A DNA stretch of 64,000 bases from Lamellibrachia satsuma (Eukaryota > Annelida > Polychaeta > Sabellida > Siboglinidae). The notes beneath the pieces were generated by a model that saw only the letters and a program-made list of their open reading frames with translations, had not been told where the DNA came from and made no database searches. A program made the translations under genes and the position numbers. The DNA lies in assembly GCA_033239005.1 (NCBI GenBank), contig BSQZ01000079.1, forward strand, positions 2,764,501-2,828,500. Reading direction: 5' to 3'. This document shows, in pieces, positions 1 through 24,099 of the stretch. How positions within the stretch are numbered: the first letter of the stretch is position 1; each line of letters opens with the position of its first letter.

Positions 1-144
1 CAAATCCAGCCAATACGTCCCCCTCACTCGATAAATAATGATCACTCCTTAACAACACCTCTATAATGTATGTAAAAACATTAAAACATGTAAGGCCTAC
101 ATCAGGATATGCCAAAACATAGCTGAATTTCGGGAACATCCAGT

Positions 145-245
145 CTACAAAAAAAATGCTCGGCTATTTTCGTGGGCCCCTTTGACTTTGGGGGCCCTAG
201 GCACTTGCCTATCGTGCCTATTGGTTGATCCGCCACTGGGCCTAA
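145..245 (-). mobile_element. hAT-like transposon terminus (solo)
   Basis: Read on the minus strand, the stretch starts CAGTGGCGGATC and runs into a G/C-run segment with GGGCCCCC. This layout is common at the ends of invertebrate hAT elements. No transposase and no matching second end were found nearby, so it is probably a solo end or a MITE fragment. The assignment rests on remembered similarity only. Confidence 0.4.
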
Positions 246-735
246 TTATACGGATTACGAATGTTAGTACGTAAGACCGCGTCGTGAAATCGGCACAAAT
301 TGTCGTAATTTGGATATCTAAGGTAACCGACGCATTTCCTGGAAATAGCAACAGCCTCACAAGTAAACATTGATGTCAGTGGTCACGTCTACAGTTGTTT
401 CGAAGCACAGGGGCATCGTCATGCTAGTTAGATCCTACTCGTCAAATGGCTAAGCCTAAGGCATCCGAACAAGAGATGCAGATTTGAAGGAAGGCTTGAA
501 TGTTTTTTTATATAATACACCTCTCTATCAACATATCAAAACTAACAACCTTTAAGTGTCTATAACACGGTAGCTGCAAGTTCTACCTCTTTCTGAAAAA
601 GAAAAACAACTTTTAAAAAAATACCTTCACGGTAATACAATCCATGATTTTGCACATACAGATGATATATTCGTCAGTAAATGTGATTATTCACACCGAT
701 TTCGCAGGTTCTTCTAATCCGGTCGCGCCATTTTG

Positions 736-866
736 TGACTTCAGCAGGGGTATCTCTCACCAGTCGCGCTTTCATGAAGCGTTTGACAAAGATTACGCAA
801 CTTTGAACAATTGTAGAAAACGCGCATTTGTTGCGAAACATTTTACATTGACCCCTGCTGACGTCA
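736..866. repeat. Inverted repeat, 16-bp arms
   Basis: The left arm (736-751, TGACTTCAGCAGGGGT) pairs with the right arm (851-866), 15 of 16 bases, around a 99-bp loop. The right arm contains a perfect CRE-type TGACGTCA. It lies about 0.8 kb upstream of the growth-factor start codon and could be a small foldback element or a regulatory motif pair. Confidence 0.5.
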
Positions 867-1240
867 TTTCCAGTTTCATTCTTACTCAAAAGCAAAACTC
901 GTTTCCTCGCAGTAATTAAAAACTTTTCTAAAACATGACTATTTACATACTATTATAAAATTCCCAAATAATGAGCACACGTATTAGTTCTAGATTGTGT
1001 ACTTAGAATGATCAAAAATAACAACAACCGCGTCATATGCATTTTAATACTATTTATATTCATTTCTATCTAGTATACAGGGCCGGCCTCAGGGTCTTGA
1101 AAATGGTACTTCGAACGTATACAATCAGCCGGTGATTTCTGGGATGATTTCTGTAAAGTGATACAGGCAAACAAATTCTCCTCGGGGGCGAGCCCGGTCT
1201 ATGTAAATACAACATTGTCAACAATTCCTTGCTATACTTC

Positions 1241-1460
1241 TTTGCTTTGTATTCGCTTTCATTTAAATACAATTTCCGAATTCAGTAAACAGACTATCGT
1301 TACGTATTCACCTGCATGACTGGTTGTACCCAATTAATATCCTTGAACGTGCCGACACGTCAAATCCAACAAAAACCCAACAACATTGTTACTTGTTCGC
1401 ATTCGTTTCCAGTTAAATGCAATTACCGAATTCGGTAAACAGGCTGTCGTTACGTATTTA
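1241..1460 (+). repeat. Diverged direct duplication upstream of the PDGF/VEGF-like gene
   Basis: Segments at about 1241-1310 and 1388-1460 are alike along their length (by eye roughly 80%). Both contain a CCGAATTC-rGTAAACAG core and end in TCGTTACGTATT. The copies are about 147 bp apart and finish some 180 bp before the ATG, so they may be duplicated promoter-proximal sequence. Confidence 0.6.
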
Positions 1461-1492
1461 CATGAAACAGAAGAAGGCTGTGGATTTGCGAT

Positions 1493-1547
1493 CACGCCCC
1501 TTTAATAAGGTCATGCCACGCCCCCTCGTCTATTTACCACATAAAAG
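1493..1547 (+). promoter_or_regulatory. Putative core promoter of the PDGF/VEGF-like gene
   Basis: Two KLF/SP-type boxes (CACGCCCC at 1493-1500 and CCACGCCCCCT at 1516-1526) precede a TATA-like CATAAAAG at 1540-1547. A start of transcription near 1570 would leave a leader of about 65 bases before the ATG at 1638. The arrangement is consistent but purely motif-based. Confidence 0.5.
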
Positions 1548-1637
1548 AGGGCGCACGCGAGATATCGGATAAACCCACAGTGACCCCACACGCCTACGAG
1601 AGACCCGCCACCCGGTAGACTTCGGTAATCCGGCACG

Positions 1638-13920
<12,283 letters not shown>

Positions 13921-14301
13921 CCACGCTATTACTCGGCTGTCTACGGGCCGGTTTAGCTGAACAGTGGAAATGATAGATGGACAGAATGATAGAATGATGA
14001 CACACTGGTGTACGGGACGAATGAATGGATGAATAGATATGGCCGTGCTACTGGCTAAGACAAAACAAATATTTGTGTACGGAAATATATTACGAAGGTG
14101 TATTAAGGCAAAGCCAAACAATCGGTTACATTCATAACACATGCACGTAGACCAGACCATTGTTCAACTTGTTCAACTGTAACCTAGATTATACTTACAC
14201 AGACAGCCATATCGCGAAATCTCGCTTCAACGTTGCGTTGTTGTGATTAGGCGCACTTCCCCGCAGTGGCGCCACTCGCCATAAGTTGATAATAGAATAA
14301 A
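13921..14301 (+). promoter_or_regulatory. 3' UTR of the PDGF/VEGF-like gene with candidate polyadenylation signal
   Basis: The first AATAAA after the stop codon is at 14296-14301, about 375 bp downstream. It lies in a stretch resembling the end of the MITE family described at 56989 (about 14250-14310), so the signal may have been donated by a mobile element. Confidence 0.4.
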
Positions 14302-15439
14302 AATGGAGTGGTACGGACGACCGGTAGACAGGGCGACGCCGTTGGTGTTTATTTGCTACACATAGCATATGTACACTTAAGAAACTTAAAACAGTTCAAT
14401 ACATAAACGAACGTGACCGTGTTCTTATTAAAATGCCAATACAAAATATTATCCACAATTATATGCAATTGAAATTGAGAGATTCCTTGACGAGTTTTCA
14501 AGATGAAATAAAGATGTGTAAAACCTGCATATAAATGTGTTGTGGCAGAGGTGGCAAGATCACTTTTTCGCTCATGCTCGGAGATTGGTGATTGGGGCAA
14601 CTTTATTATTCTGGAATCGACTAATCCGACCTCGTTTCTCGGAACAACTACGAAACGAACGGGTGGATTTACGTAGGATGTAACACAACGTAAAGCAAAT
14701 GAGAGTCGGTTGTCCGTATAATTCGTATATATGATTGTAACAACGTAACTAACTAGTTAGTACAGTTTGTGTAGCAACTTTCAGAAGGTTTCGAATTAAA
14801 GAAAACGACGCTCAACGGAGAAACAGCGTCAGTTTCAAATGTCTAGACCAATGACGCCCACTAACGCCACATACCAAGTTGATCATCAAACCAAAATAGC
14901 ACCAGAAATTGTCTAAGGTTTTCCATTTTGGCCAGGAGCCTCTTAGTGTTCGATTGGGGTATTCTAACACGTGGCTGTTTCGATGGTTCTGGCGGGTTCG
15001 GATGGCGCCGTATTGCAGGCCTCTAAGCCTAGGTTTAAGTGAAACAGCACAACCTTATTTCGAAATCGTGTATCGTCGGAATGTATACTTCATGACCAGG
15101 AGTACTCACTACGATTAAAAGATGGTTTGATCACAACAGTTGAATTGGTTGATTTGTGACATTTGACCTGATATAGATATCCGGAAAAAAACTAAGATAA
15201 GAGTACGTGTTTAGAAATTTATTGGCGTTCTTATATTGATGATACAGTCTTTTCGTCAAATTGGAAATATTTTTCGAATACAGTATAAACTGTCAATAAG
15301 TGTTGGCGTCAGGCAAAGTTGCAACAAACTACTGTGAAAACTTTGAACATACCACACAAGAGAACAGAAGCCCCTCACGAGCTAAAAGACAACTCATACT
15401 TGGAAAATCACAGATAATTACCCAGAAATCCAGTGCTGG
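14302..15439. other. Intergenic, nothing recognised
   Basis: Short open frames only. No conserved domain or repeat structure was seen until LINE homology begins near 15440. Confidence 0.6.
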
Positions 15440-18400
15440 GAGTAAATGATAGAGCTGAAATCATTAGCAGGGTAGAATAATTATATCAAGATCTGTATTC
15501 CAGTAAAAAGAAACTACCAAAACCCGATATCAACATAGGCGAGGACCAAATATCAAACATCGCAACATACGAGGTGAAAAAGGCCCTGAAAGATATGAAG
15601 AAAAGCAAAGCACCAGGAGAAGATGAAGTCTTATTAGAGTTCCTCAAAGAAGAGGGGGGGGGGCATAGTATACAAACAGCTTGCTGAACTCTTCACCCAA
15701 TGCATCAGATCAAACAAGATTCCTGGTAGCTGGAAAATGTCATCATCATACTACTACATAAGAACGGGGATACTAAGGATCTGAAAAATTAGACCCTTCA
15801 GCCTTCTCTCAAATCTGTATAAATTATTTACCAAAGTTCTAACAAATCACATTACCAACATCCTAGATTTCAACCAACCTAGAGAACAGGCAGGATTCAA
15901 AAGCAGTTTTTCAACAACTGATCACTTACATGTAATAAACCAGATCATCCAAAAACATGAAGAATATAGACAACCTTTATGTCTGGGTTTCATCGATTAT
16001 GAGAAAGCCTTTGACAGCGTTGAAAGCAGTTCTTGAAGCTCCAGTCAACCAGGTTGTACATTCATCCTACATGAATATCATCAACACAATAGATAACCAG
16101 GTTGTACATTCATCCTACATCAATATCATCAACACAATAGATAACCAGGGTGTACATTCATCCTACATCAATATCATCAACACAATAGATAACCAAGGTG
16201 TACATTCATCCTACATCAATATCATCAACACAATATATAACCAGGGTGTACATTCATCCTACATCAATATCATCAACACAATAGATAACCAGGGTGTACA
16301 TTCATCCTACATCAATATCATCAACACAATAGATAACCAGGTGTACATTCATCCTACATCAATATCATCAACACAATAGATAACCAGGTGTACATTCATC
16401 CTACATCAATATCATCAACACAATAGATAACCAGGTGTACATTCATCCTACATCAATATCATCAACACAATAGATAACCAGGGTGTACATTCATCCTACA
16501 TCAATATCATCAACACAATAGATAATCAGGGTGTACATTCATCCTACATCAATATCATCAACACAATAGATAACCAGGTGTACATTCATCCTACATCAAT
16601 ATCATCAACACAATAGATAACCAGGTGTACATTCATCCTACATCAATATCGTCAACACAATAGATAACCAGGGTGTACATTCATCCTACATCAATATCAT
16701 CAACACAATAGATAACCAAGGTGTACATTCATCCTACATCAATATCATCAACACAATAGATAACCAAGGTGTACATTCATCCTACATCAATATCGTCAAC
16801 ACAATAGATAACCAAGGTGTACATTCATCCTACATCAATATCGTCAACACAATAGATAACCAGGTGTACATTCATCCTACATCAATATCATCAACACAAT
16901 AGATAACCAGGTGTACATTCATCCTACATCAATATCGTCAACACAATAGATAACCAAGGTGTACATTCATCCTACATCAATATCATCAACACAATAGATA
17001 ACCAGGGTGTACATTCATCCTACATCAATATCGTCAACACAATAGATAACCAAGGTGTACATTCGTCCTACATCAATATCATCAACACAATAGATAACCA
17101 GGGTGTACATTCGTCCTACATCAATATCGTCAACACAATAGATAACCAAGGTGTACATTCATCCTACATCAATATCATCAACACAATAGATAACCAAGGT
17201 GTACATTCGTCCTACATCAATATCATCAACACAATAGATAACCAAGGTGTACATTCATCCTACATCAATATCATCAACACAATAGATAACCAAGGTGTAC
17301 ATTCATCCTACATCAATATCATCAACACAATAGATAACCAGGGTGTACATTCGTCCTACATCAATATCATCAACACAATAGATAACCAGGGTGTACATTC
17401 ATCCTACATCAATATCATCAACACAATAGATAACCAAGGTGTACATTCGTCCTACATCAATATCATCAACACAATAGATAACCAAGGTGTACATTCATCC
17501 TACATCAATATCGTCAACACAATAGATAACCAAGGTGTACATTCATCCTACATCAATATCATCAACACAATAGATAACCAGGGTGTACATTCGTCCTACA
17601 TCAATATCATCAACACAATAGATAACCAGGGTGTACATTCATCCTACATCAATATCGTCAACACAATAGATAACCAAGGTGTACATTCATCCTACATCAA
17701 TATCGTCAACACAATAGATAACCAAGGTGTACATTCATCCTACATCAATATCGTCAACACAATAGATAACCAGGTGTACATTCATCCTACATCAATATCA
17801 TCAACACAATAGATAACCAGGTGTACATTCATCCTACATCAATATCGTCAACACAATAGATAACTAAGGTGTACATTCGTCCTACATCAATATCGTCAAC
17901 ACAATAGGTAACCAGGTGTACATTCATCCTACATCAATATCATCAACACAATAGATAACCAGGGTGTACATTCATCCTACATCAATATCGTCAACACAAT
18001 AGATAACCAAGGCGTACATTCGTCCTACATCAATATCGTCAACACAATAGGTAACCAGGTGTACATTCATCCTACATCAATATCATCAACACAATAGATA
18101 ACCAGGGTGTACATTCGTCCTACATCAATATCATCAACACAATAGATAACCAGGGTGCACATTCATCCTACATCAATATCATCAACACAATAGATAACCA
18201 AGGTGTACATTCGTCCTACATCAATATCATCAAAACAATAGATAACCAGGTGTACATTCATCCTACATCAATATCATCAACACAATAGATAACCAGGGTG
18301 TACATTCATCATACATCAATATCGTCAACACAATAGATAACCAGGGTGTACATTCATCCTACATCAATATCATCAACACAATAGATAACCAGGGAACATC

Positions 18401-18770
18401 AACCATCAGACTCCACAAAATATCAACAAGACCAATATAGAAAACAGGGTAAAACAGGGGGCACTGTCTCACCTAAATTGTTTAATGCTGCCTTAGAAGG
18501 AACCTTCAGGAGGTTAGACTGGGATAGAAAGGGAATCAACATAAACAGTGATCATCTGAGCCATCTGTGCTTTGCTGATGATATTGTTCTTACCACAAAC
18601 AACGCAGAACTAGAGGAAATGTTAAAAGACGTCAACAAAGAAAGTAACAATATTGGGTTAAGAATCAACATGAAAAAGTCAAAAGTCATGTTCAATAGTT
18701 ACGCTAAAGTCAAAGAAATTAAAGTTAACGATGGTGTTATAGAAACAACCGACAGGCAGAGGTCGAAGTT
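15440..18770 (+). pseudogene. RTE-like non-LTR retrotransposon reverse transcriptase, split by a minisatellite
   Basis: Fragment of the pol of an RTE-type LINE (the endonuclease/reverse transcriptase often mislabelled craniofacial development protein 2-like). Before the array: EVKKALKDMKKSKAPGED, LLSNLYKLFTKVLTN, QPREQAGFKS and motif A, FIDYEKAFDSVE (15984-16023). After it: SPKLFNAALEGTFRRLDW, the catalytic FADD (about 18571-18582) and GLRINMKKSKVMFN. Similarity ends near 18770, leaving out the 3' end. Several frameshifts and stops are present, e.g. a G run at 15653-15663 and a shift near 18460, so it cannot make a working enzyme. Between motif A and motif B the coding sequence is replaced by about 49 copies of its own 48-bp segment (next entry). 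Confidence 0.9.
16047..18393 (+). repeat. 48-bp minisatellite (about 49 copies) derived from the host RT coding sequence
   Basis: The 48-bp unit encodes NQGVHSSYINIINTID in the reverse-transcriptase frame, exactly the stretch expected between motif A and motif B of the surrounding RTE. Early units stay open with pol; later ones include 47-bp variants (CCAGGTG instead of CCAGGGTG), which break the frame. Variant sites (ATCATC/ATCGTC, TTCATC/TTCGTC, CCAGGG/CCAAGG) are shuffled along the array, as expected of repeated slippage or unequal exchange. Confidence 0.95.
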
Positions 18771-18794
18771 AAAAAATTTAACCCACTCGCCAGG

Positions 18795-18846
18795 GGGACT
18801 AGTAGCCTTAATATGTGACTCATCCCCATGAAAAATCACTAGTCCC
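18795..18846. repeat. Short inverted repeat beside the RTE fragment
   Basis: GGGACTAGT (18795-18803) and ACTAGTCCC (18838-18846) form a perfect 9-bp stem. It lies just past the end of RTE similarity and may mark another element's end. Confidence 0.35.
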
Positions 18847-19354
18847 AAATTTTTTTTATGCAAATTCGTATGTTGACCTGCAATGCTCCTTAAACATAAA
18901 ATGAACAAATAAAAAATCGATTTAATAATTGACGATGCAACGTAATTATTTTATTAAATTATTACTAAATCAGATCCCGAGGTTCTGGACGGTGTCAACG
19001 GCCGCAAGACTCGACTCTCGAGTCCCCCACAATGTCCCCAGGCAGTGTCAGTGAATGAAATCTTCAGAATTTATCAATGTCACCAATGTCAGTGACGATT
19101 CCCAGTTGGTCCATCGTCTTGTCCGCCACACTTGACTCTGGGATGCTCTCTGCCTTTTCTCTTTGAAGCCAATTTCATATGGCTTGCATAACTATTATGA
19201 GCTTTGATACTCTACAATTAAAATATTGGGGAGCCGACGACAAAACTGCCTGCTTTCTCATACTTGCAGCAATACTTGCAAAACATTATCATGCTTAGTT
19301 CAGTCTCAGTGTTCTTTGCCGTCCCGTCACTCTCCCCACCTTCAACGTCGACGA

Positions 19355-19600
19355 CAGCGTCGTCGTCACGCCGGTCAGCGTCGTCGTCACGCCGGTCAAT
19401 GTCGTCGTCACGCAGGTCAGCGTCGTCGTCACGCCGGTCAGCGTCGTCGTCACGCCGGTCAGTGTCGTCGTCACGCCGGTCAGCGTCGTCGTCATGCCGG
19501 TCAGTGTCGTCGTCACGCCGGTCAGCGTCGTCATCACGCCGGTCAATGTCGTCGTTACGCCGGTCAGCGTCGTCGTCACGCCGGTCAGCGGCACTGCCAA
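19355..19600. repeat. 21-bp minisatellite, about 12 copies
   Basis: The unit GTCGTCGTCACGCCGGTCAG(C) is 21 bp. Being a multiple of three, it keeps several frames open, including an Asp/Arg frame (DDDADRR) on the minus strand and a Ser/Arg frame on the plus strand. No flanking domain supports a protein. Confidence 0.93.
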
Positions 19601-21125
19601 CGCCAGCGTGAGCGGCAACGCCAGCGCCAGCAGACGAACTTTTGTATTCGAGCCATGTTAATTGCTTTAGGCAGTGCGGCTGAAATTCTCGTTTCCTCTC
19701 ACACGCGTTGGTATTGTCTCGCCACACGAGTCGGGACAGTAGCTCGGTAGAAAACACTCATCGACCATTTCATATGGCTGATCCATGGAAGGATTCGTAA
19801 CACAAAATTGTCGTGAAAAATCGGGGTGGAGTTTTTTTTCCGAAAAGAGGGTTTCAAGCACGAGTTGCTTCATAATGTATAACACCCAACATCGTTTATT
19901 TATTATATGGGTTCATTACTAATGTAATAAAACGGTAATTTACTAACTATTCTCAACAATTCGTCAAGATGTGATCAGCTTAATTCGGGAATATAATTTA
20001 ATAGGTATTCTTGTCGAATATAACTTTAATAACAATTTTACGAAATCTATTCATTTTACGGTGCGCGGTTTTAAGGCTGTAGAGAAAGAAATCAGTACCA
20101 GTGCAATATAGGAGAGAAAGTAGTTCGTATAAGTGCGCTGTGTGTTTTTATTAGCACGGGCGTCAGGCCATGCTCGGCAACGTATATATTTTTTATTAAC
20201 AGTGCGTTATCACTAACAACTACCAACATAATACACATATGTTGAACGATACTGGGTTTTTGCACTCACTGCTTCCGAATGTTGTATTTGGCTCGACTAT
20301 ATTATATGTTTTCAAAGCTAAAATTGGAAAACAGTTAATGCTATTAAACGGTAATTTAAGGGAAAGGAGGGTAAAATGGGCCCCTTGGCCAAAGTTGGCC
20401 CCCGTCATCATAGCTATCACTATGCACTCGGGTAAATCAACGATAGTAGACTCGCAAGAGGACACTAACCAACGTCACACATGCCAGCTAGGCGCAAATC
20501 CAAAACCGCGAGTCACACATTTGAGTTTTAGACACTTTTCTTAAAATATATGACCTGTCTTACAAACCCCATATTTTCACAAATGGCCCGGGTATTTAGT
20601 CAATTATGGGGTATGTATAAGGAAATTCTATATTTAGTGGAATGTGCGTGTCCATTTTGACGTGAATGCACACATTGAAACAAAAAACGGCATCCAGCCA
20701 ACACTCTTTGCAAAAGGCCAAAATGGGTCCATGGTTGCTCCGCACACCATCACATCTTATTTGGGTCATGTCATTCTCCTTAGCAACGGGTAACTAGGAT
20801 ATAATTTAGTAGGCGTATCTTTTCGAATAAATAAATAAATAAAATTAATGTTATTAATGGTCAGTCTTGACGAATTGAATGTTTGCACACTTAACTCATT
20901 ATTGTAAACAACGCTATTGGTTTTACGTCTACTGCGCTGGAATGAAGACCTAACGTTTTTTTTGCGGCAACGGCAGTCAATGTACCGTGTATCAGTGAAT
21001 GGGAACAACATATTATTACTTTTTGCAAGACAATTATTGCTACATGTTGCGTTGCACTGTATGGGATTTGACCTTGTACTTTAATTTACCCTCTCTCCAC
21101 TGTCTTTAATGCAGCAATGTCAAGT
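19601..21125. other. Intergenic, nothing recognised
   Basis: AT-rich DNA with a short AATA run near 20828. A GGCC-rich patch at 20370-20400 may be an old transposon end. Small open frames have no recognisable similarity. Confidence 0.55.
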
Positions 21126-21480
21126 GCACCCTCCATCTATAACGGTCCATTGCACTGTATGTGCATTGGCCTTGTGCACCTTCCATCTATAACGGTCCAT
21201 TGCACTGTATGTGCATTGCCCTTGTGCACCCTCCATCTATAACGGTCCATTGCACTGTATGTGCATTGCCCTTGTGCACCCTCCATCTATAACGGTCCAT
21301 TGCACTGTATGTGCATTGCCCTTGTGCACCCTCCATCTATAACGGTCCATTGCACTGTATGTGCATTGGCCTTGTGCACCCTCCATCTATAACGGTCCAT
21401 TGCACTGTATGTGCATTGGCCTTGTGCACCCTCCATATATAACGGTCAATTGCACTGTATGTGCATTGCCCTTGTGAAAC
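21126..21480 (+). repeat. 50-bp minisatellite, about seven copies
   Basis: The unit contains GTGCACCCTCCATCTATAAC and GGTCCATTGCACTGTATGTG. Copies are nearly identical except for the first and last. Confidence 0.94.
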
Positions 21481-22319
21481 TTCCATCTAGAAAGGTCCAT
21501 TGAACTAATGATGCGCTGCGAGTCCATTACAGATCAAATCAATTTGTCTAGATAATTATTTATTCCTGGATGGACGCTCAATGAGGCCTGTTTTTTGACA
21601 ACAAGTGAGGGAAATCAAACCATTTCTCAAGGAAGATCGATGACTCATTTGACTTGCTGTTGTCCCTAAATGGCAGGAACTTATCCTCTTGAATGTCTTC
21701 ATTGGACGACCCTTTCGTTTGAATACTGAAAAAATATATGTTGTTGATGATACCAGAGGCATTGCCCATTAAATGATATGTTCATATGATATTAAAAACT
21801 ATTATCGCAGTGACCTTATGCACTTCTATGGTGCAAAGAGGATATGTGAAGTGAAAGATCATTGCTGGTCACGAAAACCGCGAACGTAAGTGCAGTCTGA
21901 TGACGATAATTTAATTTAGACATGTAGTTTATGCCCAATTTATGCACAACATGTGCAAAATCACAATAGGCAACACATCACACCTGCACAGTATGTGTCA
22001 GGCAACAGATTCCACCTGCACACTAGCGAAGATCAAACTAAAAGTCTCAAGACACATGAATGAAGAAAACAGAGAGCAACAGTATAACATACAACAATGT
22101 GCAGCAACGAACAACCTTTCAATTGGAACAACAACACATATTCCAATGTCTCCAGGAAGTGACGCAATTGAGGATGGGAAGACATATTTCAAGAATATTT
22201 ATAGCGAAACTGCAGAAGCACTATTGGGTCCTGAGACACAAGAACACAAGGAATGGATCAGTTTGGATACACGGATAGCAATGGGAGATAGAGGGAAGCT
22301 GAAAACATAAATTAACAGT

Positions 22320-22620
22320 GGAAATTCCAAAAAAAATACAATCTCAAGGGACAGCAAAGAAAAAGATAAGGATGTGAAAAGAATGGCTCGATCAGATAAA
22401 AGGAAAATGGTCGACAACATGGCTGAAGAAGCAGAGAAAGCAGCACAAATGATTCACATCGGAACTCAGAATCATTAAGTAGTTATGTCACAAAAAGAAA
22501 CATTAGTATTGTGGTATAGGAAGATCAGATGATGAATTACTCGTGTTAAGTCATGAATAGGTGGAAAGATCATTTTGTGGAAGTACTGAATGTCCCAACA
22601 TACAATACGGATTTTTGGGA
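22320..22620 (+). pseudogene. RTE-like LINE fragment (linker between endonuclease and RT)
   Basis: Translation gives VKRMARSDKRKMVDNMAEEA followed, after frame changes, by a segment ending VERWKDHFVEVLNVP. These match the region just upstream of the reverse transcriptase in RTE-type elements. Stops and frameshifts show it is dead. It may be from the same family as the 15.4 kb copy, which lacks this part. Confidence 0.65.
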
Positions 22621-22647
22621 GGAATACGGCCTTCGGATGTTGTTTCA

Positions 22648-22762
22648 TTTACACCTGTAGGTAGGCCTATTTACACCTGTGGGTAGGCCTATTTACACCT
22701 GTGGGTAGGCCTATTTACACCTGTGGGTAGACCTGTTTACACCTGTAGGTAGGCCTATTCCA
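22648..22762 (+). repeat. 23-bp tandem repeat, five copies
   Basis: The unit reads TTTACACCTGTGGGTAGGCC then TAT, with minor changes in the first and last copies. Confidence 0.92.
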
Positions 22763-22904
22763 ACGAAGAAAATGCGGTGTGTCTGAGAATGTCCAAACAA
22801 AAAGGCAATATTAAACATCTGTCATGTGCCATTTATTGGCATATTGACTAAAACAACTGTAGTAATACAAATGTTTAATAACAAAATCGAGTATGCTACA
22901 ATTG

Positions 22905-23150
22905 ATTAAAACAACACAAACTAGAGGCGCGGTAGTGTAGTAATACTAAAACAACACAAACTAGAGGCGCGGTAGTGTAGTAATACTAAAACAACACAAA
23001 CTAGAGGCGCGGTAGTGTAGTAATACTAAAACAACACAAACTAGAGGCGCGGTAGTGTAGTAATACTAAAACAACACAAACTAGAGGCGCGGTAGTGTAG
23101 TAATACTAAAACAACACAAACTAGAGGCGCGGTAGTGTAGTAATACTAAA
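22905..23150 (+). repeat. 40-bp tandem repeat, six copies
   Basis: The unit contains ACTAAAACAACACAAACTAG and AGGCGCGGTAGTGTAGTAAT. Copies are essentially identical, so the amplification is recent. Confidence 0.95.
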
Positions 23151-23737
23151 AAAATATATTTATTCGTACGACAATTTGTACAATTCTATTACAATTGAAG
23201 TATTTTGCACACAAAGAGACTAACACGTCTTTGACTAAAAAGTGTCACACACATTTTCTATACTATTCAGCACATCCTATTAAAAGGAAACTGTGTTTAA
23301 TAGTTTCTCATCCAGCCCCATCTGGTGGTGGTTCAGAAAGATATAATAAAAGCAGCTAGGTTTCATATTACAGACAGTCGTGGCATCAAGTTTGAACTGA
23401 GACAAGGTGTAATTGAAACTTTTAGACATATATAAACCAATACCCCGAAGGGCTAAATTGCCCTCTCAAGAGAGCCTATCCAAACTGTTGTGTTTTAAAG
23501 CTACTCTATATAAAGCGTACCATTCGATTCATGGTCTGAATTTGAATCGGGAGACTTTCTGCTAAAAGTAGTAGTAGTGCCATATAATAACAGTGAGTGC
23601 AAACTGGTAGATTAAAATGTTTCCTGATACTTTGCGCTATGCAAATTAAAACGCATTATAGAAACAAACACCATACAAAGAGGAACAATATGACATAACT
23701 AATTGACGTTGTGTACTATTATTACAAAACCCAATAA

Positions 23738-23918
23738 TGTAAATGCAGTGATTAGCACATCCACCTTTCATACCAAAGTTCTGAACTCATGACGCAAACT
23801 GGACACGGTACATTTGGTGTATAAACCTGGCTCGCAACATTGTGGACTGTATATCTCTCGTAACTCGGAGATCATGTTAATGTCGGTCCCGTCTTGGGAC
23901 GTTAAAGAACCATTGAGG
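23738..23918 (+). mobile_element. tRNA-derived SINE (degraded)
   Basis: A tRNA-like head has an A-box-like TGATTAGCACA near 23749 and a decayed B box GTTCTGAACTC at 23778-23788. The body ends with CTTGGGACGTTAAAGAACC, a tail I recall from invertebrate SINEs. No poly-A or target duplication was identified. Confidence 0.5.
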
Positions 23919-24099
23919 TCGGTTTGGCGATAAAGTTCTGAAAAAATCTAACTAGTCGAATGAGATCTCAAAAGACCATAACATTGTAACCACAATATAA
24001 TATAAATAGTTTAGTTAGTTAATAGAACGTTACCGGGTGCTGGAAATAACTAGATACTAGAAACTGTTTATATCAGCTATGTTTTAATAACTCTTGTTC

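Noticed and set aside
1078..1095. Second hAT-like end (CAGGGCCGGCCTCAGG) upstream of the growth-factor gene
   Set aside because: Only about 16 bases resemble known termini and no partner end or target duplication could be found.
16047..18393. CRISPR-like regular array
   Set aside because: Units are directly adjacent with no unique spacers, encode part of the host RT, and the context is animal DNA.
19218..19757. 179-codon Asp/Arg repeat frame on the minus strand
   Set aside because: The 21-bp unit keeps several frames open at once; no signal, domain or splice support outside the array.
19980..20880. Possible direct repeat (ATATAATTTARTAGG at 19990 and 20800)
   Set aside because: Similarity covers under 40 AT-rich bases and cannot be told from chance.
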